Shown here: piece after piece, positions 36,301 to 47,500 of the stretch | Layout: each line of letters starts with the position of its first letter | Position numbering within the stretch: position 1 is the first letter of the stretch | NCBI GenBank assembly: GCA_011800805.1 | Contig: MPNW01000241.1 | Span: 28,456 to 92,455, forward strand | Direction of reading: 5' to 3' | Source: Hirudo medicinalis | Taxonomy: Eukaryota; Annelida; Clitellata; Hirudinida; Hirudinidae | DNA length: 64,000 nucleotides | Translations under genes and position numbers: made by a program | Notes under the pieces: model-generated | What the model saw: the letters and a program-made list of their open reading frames with translations, nothing else | Told to the model about the DNA's origin: nothing | Database searches by the model: none

Positions 36301-39300
36301 CTGCCACGAGGTCCCTTGTAAGGGCACAACATATAAAACAATATGTAGATTGTAGGACTTGTTATTTACAATTTATCAAATTTCTTGACAGATGTTCATT
36401 AAAGTTTATAAATCAGTTAAGTTAATTAAAATAACAGAGTCCTGTCTGAGATTGACAAGGTCATCATGAAGTACGTCTTCAACGAGTCTCCATCTGGTGA
36501 AAGCTTGAGCGGTGATGATGACGACGACGATGGTAAAGGTAGTGATCCATTGCAACTTGTTTAGTTTCAACATCCAACCGAAGAACATACTTTCATGAAG
36601 CACGATGCATTCATTCTCAATGTGGCTTCAGGATGCAATACTAATTGAAGCCTAATTAACCACAATAATCCGGAATAACCGTAGCAGTTCTAATCACATC
36701 ATTACATTGTAGTTCGTGTGGGGAATAACCTGGTAAATTCTTCAAAAGCACAGTGAGTGACTTTAAATCTTTATTCTTAAAAATATTTTTTAAAATCTGT
36801 TTTGTCACATTTTACATCTTCACTACAACACCTGTTAATGCAACCTGCGGTAATCAAATTATAGCTGTAATTTTGTAACTAATGTCATTAATTAATTGCC
36901 GCAACGTAGCGCAGTGCGCCACAGAAATTGTAATTCTGGTGTTTGTCTAAACAGACTACAAGTGTTCCATGATTTAAGCTTTATTGAGGGCCTTTCATTT
37001 GTTCTGCTGAATGTGTTGCGAATATGTAATTTAATGCATCGAGGTCGAGCAGGAAAATGGATTTTTCTGAGCTCGATCATTCATTCTCAGCCTTCTGTTA
37101 TCTTATCACCTGTTGCTTACCATAATTGTTTTACCATTTGTTTGTCACATGTTGGTTTATCGTGCTTAAAGGGTTTCGATAAATGCCGTTGAGATTTGAG
37201 CCGCAAATACTCATTGGACGTTGATTTTCAATTCTCACATGACAAACTTCTTTTAGTTTATTTGTTGACCAACTATTTTACTGCTCTGTTAACTAAGTGA
37301 ATGCATATTTTGGTCTGACTTTAACACTTCAGATCACAAACAATTCCATCAACAAACTTGAAAAACATCAACAACAACTCGTCTCCAACAAAACAAAAAG
37401 TTAAGCACTCTAAACACGTTTTGCCAAACTCCGAGGATGAAGAAGATGAAGACGACGATGATTCAGTTGCTGACTTTAGTGAAGATGATGATGATGATGA
37501 TGATGATTCTGATCTCCAAGAAGAATCAGGCACCAATAGAACAGTCATAAAGTTTGTAAACACATTCTTACGAGCTCTAAAATGTTTTTCTGGATAATGT
37601 TAATTGGATACTGTTGGTTAAGGAAACTGATTAATATAACAAAATTAATGCAATGAAACCAGCATAATTTATGTGTGTGGATGATTCATGCTCCTGATCC
37701 ATATTTAGGATAATAATTACCTTTATTAAGAGGGAGTATTTGTGTTCTCGTGAGATTTTACGCAGCACACATTTGTCTGGTTTGTTGTTTTATTTAATTG
37801 TCATGTGATGTTCTGAAAAGTTACTGAAAGTTAGTTAAGTGCAAAATAAAGTTATAATTATTACAAGCATTAAAGTACCAAGTAATTAAAATATGAAAAA
37901 TTACCGTTATTATTATTAGCAATAATATTTAACCATTGCTTTCAAGGTGCCCATCTTTTGTCAACAGAGCATCGAACAGAGGAAGTACTAAAGAGGTTTG
38001 ATCTTCTCATCAGATTCGTTTAATCGGATTTAAATCTAATTAAGCAACTATTTGTTGTTATTATTATTAGGAGTTTTGTTTTTTAATCGTGCATTCAAGT
38101 TATGGAATCATTAAAAATTCACTTTGAAACTTTTTCAAAATGTAAAAAAAATTGCAGCTTCTCTTAAAAAAGGATGATGGTCCTCTAATCACAGGTGGGT
38201 TTCCAGGTTGATTGGTGCACTGTTTAACAACTAATAGCTCATTAAATGTGGCATTGTTCATCACTAACGTGTGTCACTTTGTCTCAATTTCAGATGATAA
38301 TAAAAATAATAATAATAATAATATAATGATGAATGTGCAGAAGCCGCTCACTTCTCAAAGGCTGGTAATGGTGATGACGGTGATGTCTCCTTTCACAGCG
38401 AGTTAGTCTCTTCATTTATCTTTTATTATTGATTCAAATAATTGCTGTTAATTCATATTTCTAATAACATCGATTGCATCCATCACTTATCTTAAATATT
38501 GACTTGCTTGAGATTCCAATTTAAAGAAAGGATTAAAGATTTTAGTCCTAAGTGTGCTTATAACAACATAGCAGAGGTTGCTGTGGTGATTTTTATCGTT
38601 ACTATGGTGATTGCATCAGGTTTCTACTTTTCAGTTCTGATTCCTCACAAAAGATGAAGCATTTAAAGAAGAAAACACAAAGTAACAAAGTTGTTTCTGA
38701 GATTTATAACTGATGTCATCTTCATTTCAGATTTTTGTGTTTTTATTTATAAAAAAAACAACAATATTTAATGATTAAGCCAAGGAAACATTGCACTCGT
38801 AGCAGCAAGGACATTGCAGAAATAAATCCAATTATTCTTAAATTGCATCAATTTCTGTTGTTAGTAATTCTGCAAAGACTGAAGGCTTTGGAGGAAGAAT
38901 TTGAAAACAACTTTGGTAGGAAGGTAAGTTATTAATTGTAATAAATTATGTAATTCAGTAGTTAAATTGGTACTAATTCGTAATCAAATTGATTAAAGTC
39001 TAACTGATTAGTAATTAGATTGTAAGTATTTATCAGTTAAACAGGAATTAATAATGCTTAAATTGGTTTTTCTTGGTAATTAAGTGGTAATCAACCAATA
39101 ATTACATTGTTAGTATTTAGTAATTTTAACGTTGATTAAAACAATTAATGATTTAATGGTTGATTTGGCTTAGAGACAATATTTTAATATTCATTCACTT
39201 TCATATTGTTGTAAACAATGGGGCTCAATATTAGCCAAATTTTTAGCTGGTTTTATTCAGTCGACAAGTGGGTGATATTACCCGTCAATCTTGTCATTAT

Positions 39301-39730
39301 CATCCTCGTGCAATGCGCCTGGCGCCGGTCGTTGCTCGATGGCCGCTCGCACGATCATTCGACGAACTCCTGACGTCTGAATGATGTTGCGGGATGTCGA
39401 GAGGATGCACGGGGGAATTTGGATCCGACATGGGATGCCATAACCTTAATTATCTGTTGCAGTGCTGCCTTAGAACGATTCTAAATATAACAATTATAAG
39501 CTTAATCGATATAAATGTAATTACAATAATTAATCAATGTTACTCCAGGATTACAAGATGATCAATGCAGATAAATTGTGTTCATGACAAACCACAATGA
39601 TTATAAATTGATACTTGAATAATTACCTTAAAGATAACCAGCAGTGACCTTCCCAATAATCCTCGCATCAAGTACTTGAGGAAGGAGTTGGAAAAGTGCA
39701 GGAATCACTTGGATGGTGAGGTGGATGTGT

Positions 39731-39798
<68 letters not shown>

Positions 39799-40516
39799 GT
39801 TTGTTGTAGATGAGAATTAGTTTCTCTACAATAACAATTTATGCTTGTTTTTATATTTTGTTACCAATCATATAAAATAAGGTCATGATGATGAAACCAA
39901 AGTGACAGAAAACATGTTATCAATCTTCAGATCCTGGGACAGATGATGTTGGAGATCATCATCACCACCAACATCATCATCATCAACAACAACGGCAACA
40001 AAACACAACAAGTGTGAAGGAAACGTTTGATTCTCTCATGGAAAACCTGCACATCAAAAGGATTTCATCTGGAAGACCTGAAGATCCTAAGGTTGGAATT
40101 CATGTTGTTTTTCATAATAAATGAGTTTAATTTTATTATTGTTGTTGTTGTTATGTGTTCTTATGATGATGTTATATACATCATACTTGCTCGTGGTTGT
40201 TCCAGACTTTATAATTGCTGATTGTTATTCATTTTAGAGAACAATAAATATGTCTGCATTAAAATTTGATGGATGAGTAATTATAATCATCAGTAAAGTA
40301 TCATAATTAATAATAACAATATTAACTTCTATGACATTGCATTGGATTATTTGTTTGGATATTAACAACACCTTGTTATTAACAATATTTTGCTATCACA
40401 ACCATCATCAGCTCATGAGCTCTCAACAACTTACTGACGAAAAGACGAGTCTGCAGAAGGCCTTGTTGAAGTTTGAACAAATCCACGGAAGGCCGGTCGG
40501 TGTCGAAACTATTATA

Positions 40517-40549
<33 letters not shown>

Positions 40550-42252
40550 CTTAATAATTACTGATATTAATAATTATTGATTAAGTGCCTGCTGGTGCTG
40601 GTGTTGATAATGTAAGCTGATTGTCTTACAATAAGAGATTAGAATATCAATATTACAGCACGAGAATAATATATTTTATTGCTTTAGAAATATTTTGTAC
40701 GACAAATTAACAATTAGAAATAGTTGGCTCATCATCTTCATGGAGTCACCATTAACTTGGCAGAACACTTCGACCACGAAAGGCATAATGATGCCCCTCT
40801 ACGACCGCTACAGGGTGGTTAAGAGGATCCTCAACCAAAACAAGAAGTCTGAGGCGAGTGAAACTAATTATTTCATTCAATAAAAACGAATTGATTTCAA
40901 TTAAATAAATAAGTAAATTAATATTATTAATGTTATTACTGTTATTTAATGCTAGTCGAGCGGCAATCGTCATCATCATCGCCCGAGCAGTTCCAGCAGT
41001 GGAGTGTCAAGAAATGAAATCAAAGAAGAACTCAACTTCAATCAGATGACTCTGTAAATATCTCTTAAACAGAGTTAACTTAACAAGATAACTTGTTACT
41101 GCTGTTATTGGCATTATAATATAATTACTCGATAGGTCAATGTCGTCGCATAACACTCGTTCTCATGTGAGCGAATCTAAATCATTGAAAGACATTTGCA
41201 TCATTATTATTTCCATTAGTTTTGATATTATGACGATGACAATGACAGTAATATTAATAATTATAATATTAACATTAATAATAATCTTCATTTTGTAAGG
41301 TCACAATTGGCTGCAGAACTTGAGAAAACTCGACAACAGAAGAAGAACCTGCAACTGGAGCTTCAACGTTTCGAGCAGAAATTTCAAATGGAAAATGGCA
41401 GGTTAGTTGATCAATAATTATATCACTAAGCAGCAATTATATCAATAACGATAAATTAAACACGGTTGGCGGTATTGGCTCGCTATGCATCGTTCGAAAC
41501 CCGGTCTCCAATAATGGGGATTCATGCCGACGGGTGGATTTTTGCAGTGATTTCGCATTTCATTCGGATGCGAATTGATGCACTTCGAAGCATTAGGGAG
41601 CTCGAATTGTCGGCCGAATACAAAAATACAGGTTAATTATCGCGTGACAAATCGATCGTTACTCTGCATTGTGGTTGTGTGAGGAAATGTGAGTCACATG
41701 TGTACATTTAAATATTATTTTTACTCATCTTAAGACCAACATGGTGCTCATTCTTAATCATTAATTAGGTTTGGAGTTTAATTTGGATTTTCCAACAAAT
41801 TATTATTATTATTTTATTTATATATTTACGACATCCTCATATTTACACTTAAAAATAAAAAAATCTATTTATTTTTATTACACTCAATATTTTACTTGAG
41901 CATATTTGACATGCTTATTACCTATTTTATTGAGCCCAGGCCTTGTTTCATTTTTTAAAGAAATTAAAATGTTTCCTTCAACAGGAGAGTCCAAAAAGCA
42001 GATCAGATGATGAAGGCGAACGAGTATCGCCAATATGTGGTCAGTGAAATGTTTCTTCACGAAGATGATGTTGATGATGTCATCGACGACGATTAAGATG
42101 GCGATGATATCATTAAACTAATAGTCGGGTAGTGGAGAGGAATGTTTTAAAAATTAATCGTGTTTTCACAGAACATCAAGTCACGATTAAAGCTTCTCGA
42201 AGTTCTGACAGCAAAAGGTCAGAAGCAGTCGACCAATCACGGCAGCTCCTGA
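33389..42252 (+). CDS. FAM13A: FAM13-type RhoGAP protein, about 21 coding exons
   Basis: Exons: 33389-33506, 33609-33818, 34464-34647, 34865-35000, 35481-35800, 36438-36532, 36713-36752, 37333-37551, 37968-37995, 38158-38194, 38294-~38364, 38635-38681, 38865-38923, 39634-39715, 39931-40091, 40412-40495, 40764-40853, 40956-41053, 41300-41401, 41985-42039, 42172-42252; about 770 residues. All joints keep phase except 38364/38635, where a small exon or another donor is missing. The N-terminal RhoGAP domain (about 9-215) starts YFGVSLSEI, has the arginine finger in GIFRING (Arg48) and ends near FGPNIFK and GLKEQ, so it should activate Rho GTP hydrolysis. The C-terminal half has the family's coiled blocks: LQRLKALEEEFENNFGRK, KALLKFEQIHGRP, MMPLYDRYRVVKRIL and RLKLLEVL. 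The middle holds Asp and His/Gln runs. One intron is GC-AG. The symbol is used at family level, since vertebrates have FAM13A, B and C. Confidence 0.9.
37486..37506 (+). repeat. coding (GAT)n tract in FAM13 exon 8
   Basis: A GAT run encodes eight consecutive Asp between SVADFSE and SDLQE, next to other acidic codons. Like the LRP5/6 tract, the trinucleotide is read as GAT, not ATG. Confidence 0.9.
39318..39430. other. G/C-rich island in FAM13 intron
   Basis: This roughly 110-bp block (GCGCCTGGCGCCGGTCG and so on) has far more G/C than the surrounding intron. It contains the inverted pair ATCATTC (39354-39360) and GAATGAT (39379-39385). It forms no exon consistent with the phase-0 neighbours. 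It could be an inserted element or a regulatory site. Confidence 0.4.
39731..39797. repeat. (ATG)n microsatellite in FAM13 intron
   Basis: About 22 uninterrupted ATG/TGA units start 16 bp after the donor of exon 14 (39715). It is the longest pure ATG tract in the window. Confidence 0.95.
40508..40545. repeat. (ATT)n microsatellite
   Basis: About 11 ATT units begin 12 bp after the donor of FAM13 exon 16. Confidence 0.9.
40854..40955 (+). other. GC-AG intron of FAM13
   Basis: Exon 17 ends TCTGAG|GCGAGTG and the next exon starts after TGCTAG at 40955. Both sides are phase 0 and only this frame stays open (KKSE followed by SSGNRHHH). The nearest GT (GCGA|GTGAAA) is phase 1 and leads to a stop. 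Earlier GT sites would remove the conserved RVVKRIL segment. Confidence 0.7.
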
Positions 42253-44517
42253 GTCCTACCGACCAATAATATGAAGGGCTACAATGACATTACTGACATT
42301 ACTGACACCTCACAATGGCATTTAATTATTCAACACCTCCTCATGTGTGACCACTTTCTTGTCTTGAAATGATTTTAAACATTAAACAGTCTCAAACATT
42401 TCTTTCATTATTCATTTTCTTTGTCAAATATTTCTTTTTGGACTTCCAAAGAACTAGTTCTCATTGTTGAAAGGCTTTCTTAAGTGTTACTAAGCTTTCT
42501 GGAACACATTGGAAGTGGTTATGTTTGTGATGGTGAAGATAATGATGATGATGGTGATGATGTGATGAGTAATTTTTACATAATCATCATCACTCAGTCA
42601 CAGCTCAAGGAAATTCTGTAGAAAATGCATGGGTTTTGAAAAACTTAACACATGCAAGCATTGCTCATGCTTTATAAACTTTTCCAACGATTTTACTAAC
42701 AATTTGTTCTCATTTGATCCTTTTGATTTGAAAATGATTTTGCATTTGAACATAACATTGTTCCACTACGATCTCTTGATGACAAACAGTTCAGCATAGA
42801 ATTATTGTTATTATTTTTACTACATCGGGTGACCGGTTCACCGATATATTTTAAAGTTTGCCAAATTTCATTGCTTGAATTTATTTTTGTTTGAGATGTC
42901 ACATGAGCTGAACATTTTGCTCGAGGCCTATTTAATTAATATTATTATTAAATATTTATTGATTTGATGTTTACAGAGAATTTCATCATTAGGTTTGAGC
43001 ATCATTTGCAGCATCAGCCTTTTGATATTTTTTCTGTCAGCACTTTCTTTATTTCCATCTTTCTTTTAATGTATTCCTGCCTTTTTTGTGTCTGCTTCCA
43101 TTGTTAACATTTCAGATATTTACTATTATTTTTTATTTGGTTATTTAATGTTAAAATTAATTAAGGCTATTCGTCAGTCTGGACATTTCTTCGCTTTTAT
43201 ACAGAGCTTTCTTTATTGACCAAAAAGTAATGGATGGAGTCTGCTGTCTGTTTGAAGTTTCAACAATTTGCACACTTCTGTTTTCGAGTTTGAAAATGTC
43301 GTTCAAAGTGGTTATAAACAAAATCTACAATGATTCCTTGAATTCAATAACAATAATCTATTAAAAAGTATCTGACAAAATCTTCTGTTGAATATTTAAA
43401 AACTCCTACCAATCTGGTTCTTTGAGAACCTCAGACTTCTTTCCCTGATTCACATTTGGTTGGCCTGCTTACAACTTGTGGTCAGATATGAAATGGGGCC
43501 ATTCTTAAATGACACACTGGAACTTAGACCCTCAGGATCACCCCGAAATCGCTTGCTGATGCGAACACAATCCGGCGGATATTTTATAGCCGTTTTGCTG
43601 TTATACATATAAGCATATATATTATATATGTTTGAACCGCTAAAAAAAATAATTAAAAAAATTCAAAATAACAGTTTTATGAAAAGGAGGTAGTTTTTTT
43701 GCGTTTGTTTGTGAAGCATGATGATGGGGAGGATGGGGGGTAAAAATCGATCCATTTGTTAAGTGTAACCATTCGCGTTCATTTTTTTCTTCTCATACCA
43801 TCCAAAGTTGCTGTTGAAATAGTTTATGAAAGTGACTCTTACGAGCTTACAAGTACTTGAATATAACACTTTCACACATGTGAGTTTCCACGAATGAGCA
43901 CGGTGACTCGGATGGAGTTTTAAGATGCACAGACACTGGAAAATAAGGTTTAAAAAATAACAAAGAAAATATAATAAATCTGGTTTGTTATAGATTAAGC
44001 TGCACTGACACATTATTGTCGTAGCACACGGTTCACTGCTTCATAAATAAAATAAAGTTAGTTGGAAGGAGGAAATATTATTAACATTCATTATAGGAAT
44101 GTGATGCAAAATTCGTTGGAATTTTGACGGCTAGTAAATGGCAATTACTTTTACCAAATATGTATTCTTAAAATTTAATAATTTTCATACATTGGTTTCC
44201 ATTTTTAAGCTAATGGAATTTCACATAAGCGTTTTTAAATAATTTTGGATGTTGCAAAATCATATAAAATTCTTTTTTTTTTAATGTAGAATGCCCAATA
44301 GTAGCTAATAGCCAAAATAAATTTAAGAAATTTTAATTTAAAAAAATGTAAAATAATAGTATATTGTGAAATAATTTTATAGTTTCGGGATTTTGGTTGT
44401 CGTTTTTGTTTATGATGTTGACCGTTTTGGTCTATGGAGATTTTTAGTTTTTTTTCCTCCCGATTTATCGACCACTATGAGACATTTCTAAAGTGCTTTA
44501 AAAATTAGATAAAAGTA
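42253..44517 (+). other. FAM13 3' region and spacer to ZC3H13
   Basis: Candidate poly(A) signals are ATTAAA at 42381-42386 and overlapping AATAAA hexamers at 44046-44056. The latter would give a 3' UTR of about 1.8 kb. No other exon or repeat family was recognised. The ZC3H13 promoter should lie in the last few hundred bases. Confidence 0.45.
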
Positions 44518-47500
44518 ATGAGTTCAGAGTTGAAAAGAAGGAGTGACGAATCAAAACGAAGCGTCTTCGATAGATTGGGGCCGGACACAAAGTCGGCCTC
44601 TGTAAATACCACCGCTAGTTCCAAAATCACCATAAAAGTTGGTCACCTGCACTAATTAAATGTCAAGCATCGGATTACAGTTTTTGATGATGTTTTTAAT
44701 GAATTTTTTAAGATGTCGTCCGTATGTCCATCTTATGCCAAGACTGGCTACTGTCAACTAGGTTCAAAGTGCAAATACGAACATGTTAGAAAGTACGTGA
44801 AACTAAGTTTGTCACTTATGGAAACTGATGGACATTGATTTCTAATAACTAATGTTACTGCTATCTTAAATATTTAAGAGGTAAAGACAAGGATGAGTTG
44901 AGGAGCAAAGCTGCAAAAAAAGAGAAAGAAAGCAATGAGGTAATAAGCTTTGCTAAACTTATGATAAAACATTACGATAAATCACTTTACTGAAGTATGG
45001 TAAGTCCACAGTATTCAAAAAATTGTGCCTGGATTGCACAAATGCTTTAACTAAATTTTCTTTTTTGGAGAAAATTAATGATCAACCGAAGGAGTCAGAA
45101 GCAAAGATTAAGTCAGCAATTGTATCAAAGTCTTCAGATGATTCGGGTTTGTACAGTTTGATTTACATTACAAAAATACGGCATACTATGATGTGATGAG
45201 ATGTGATGTTTTGTAGATAAAAAGTCCAGGAAAGTTGTGGACACCTCCACAAAAACTGTAAAATTAGTGAGTAATCAGTGCGACCATGAAAGTTGTGATT
45301 GGAGTGTAATGATGTCCATGCATAAAATATTGTCAACATAATATTGTTATTTGAATAATAAATTGCTTTATTATATTTTCATTATCACTTATGATTTATT
45401 TATTACTATTTATGATTGAACAGAATGTGAGGTCTCCATCACCAGGATTGAAAAAGAGGAAAGTAGATGAACAATGTCAAGTGTGAGCATCACTTCAAAT
45501 TTCAATTACAAAATATTTATTTATATTCTCATTGATTTACATTAATCAATATTGCAAAATAATATAAATTTATTGATTTTTAATGTTGTTGTTTAATATT
45601 ATATATGACCCTTAGGAAACAAAAAGACAAGAAAAGTGAAATGACAAAGGAAGAATCTCGCACCGATCAAAAGCACAAGAATGATGAGTAAGTTGAACCC
45701 GGATGTTATTGTCATTCCTGCCTTGTCAAAACTTATATATTCATTTTCATTTAAATTTTGTTTGAAAATATAAGGAAATGCTTGGATAAATCATCCTCTA
45801 AACACAAGAGAATTGATCCTTTGGTTGCAACCAGAACTTCTTCCTCGAGCAGTAAGAAGACAGGCAATAGCATCCTCTCTCCTCCATCATCATCTTCTAA
45901 GGATGGAAAATCCTTGGAGGCTGGGAAACATCAGAGAGAGGAACCCCATTTGAAAAGTCATACCAAAACCAGTTCAGATGCCTCAAAGGTAGCTTTAAAA
46001 TCCAAGATGGAATCTTCAAAAAGGGAAGAGAAAAAGGAAAGAAATTCAAAAGATAGGAAATATGGCAACAATTTGACCACAACGTCTGATGTCTCCAATG
46101 CAGATGCCGAGCAGAAAATTCAGAAGCATCATGTAAAATTGAAGGATCATCCCGACTCAAAGGTGGCAGTGAAGACAAAGAAGAGACAAAGAAGTGTCTC
46201 TGAAAGTACATCAAGTTCAAGCTCCAGTGGAAGCAGTTCCAGCAGCTCTGGGAGCAGTTCAGGCAGCAGCAGTCGAAGCAGCTACACCAGCAACGAGAGG
46301 TCGTCATTGGAAAGGCTGAAGAGGAAGGAGGATGGTGACAAGAAGGCGAAGTCGGCCAAGCAAATTGTTGCCGACAAACAGGTTGTCAAAAAACTTGACG
46401 ATGGCCACAAAAAGACGATCACAGGAAAGCATTCCAGGGAATATTCAGAGGATAAATTACATGAGAAGGTTGATCAAAAGGTCAAAAAGTCAAGGCCTAA
46501 GGCAGACAGCTCTCGAGGAAAGAGAGATTTTTCTGGCTCCCCATCACCGAGATTCAACTCCCCTGCAGCAAGGGAGAGAGAGGAGCGATATTACCCTAGT
46601 AGGAAGCAGGTCGATAATGAAAGATATGTCAGGATGAAAATTCATGACCCCGAATATGAACATGACAGGGGAAGCCTAGAAAGGTTGCACGAATGTCGTA
46701 GAGTTAAGGTTGATCCCTACCTGGATAAGATATCACCAGGTGTTGAAGTGAGGAGAAAGGAATCTGAATATTACAGAGGAGAAGATTACGTGAGATACAG
46801 AAGGGATGATGAATATGAATCCCTCGATCGAAGAAAGTCCAGAGAGAGGCCGCCGTACGACCTGCCCGACAAAGGTTTGTTCAACGCTATTTTATTGTTA
46901 TAGTTAGGACACTTGCATTGGTATTTTTCACATTGATCTGTGAAATCATATTTTAAAGATTAGTCATAATCCTATGTCTCATTGTATGATTACTTGTAAA
47001 GATGCTATGTATTCTGATGAACCAATAAGAAGAGAGAGACTATCAAGGAGAGGCCACTGGGAACAGATGGAAACAGAGGACATGACGAGGAGGTTGTTCA
47101 ACTAATATTGCATCTTATGTGTTACTATTACACATACATATTATTATATTAAATACCTAATGATCTAGATAGTATTATTTAAATAAAATACATTTTCTGT
47201 GATATATTCAGCAGGTAATTAAATTTATTATCATGTAATTACTTGTTCCAGCAAGCACAAGCGACACCTTTCCAATGAGAGTTACTCACCTGCGAGGAAG
47301 AAGAAGAGATCCACTCCCCATGATGAGTATCGTGACAGGTGAGTGGAGTGGGTGCGTTCGGACTTAAGTGCGACCTAATCGGCTCACAATTCAGAGGGAT
47401 GCATTCTTGCAAGAGACGTTAAAAACGACTATCCTCGTGCATTGTTTTTGCAAGCAGCAAAACACCTCAATGAGAGGTGCCATGTAAATGTCCGCATGGT

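Noticed and set aside
41461..41520. tRNA or SINE head with a B-box-like GTTCGAAACCC
   Set aside because: The A-box-like piece lies too close (about 25 bp), the arms do not fold as a tRNA, and no second copy was seen in the window. It may be a repeat but I cannot support it.
47460..47485. CACCTC/GAGGTG hairpin as a microRNA
   Set aside because: The stem is only 6 bp with no extended pairing, which is far too short for a microRNA precursor.
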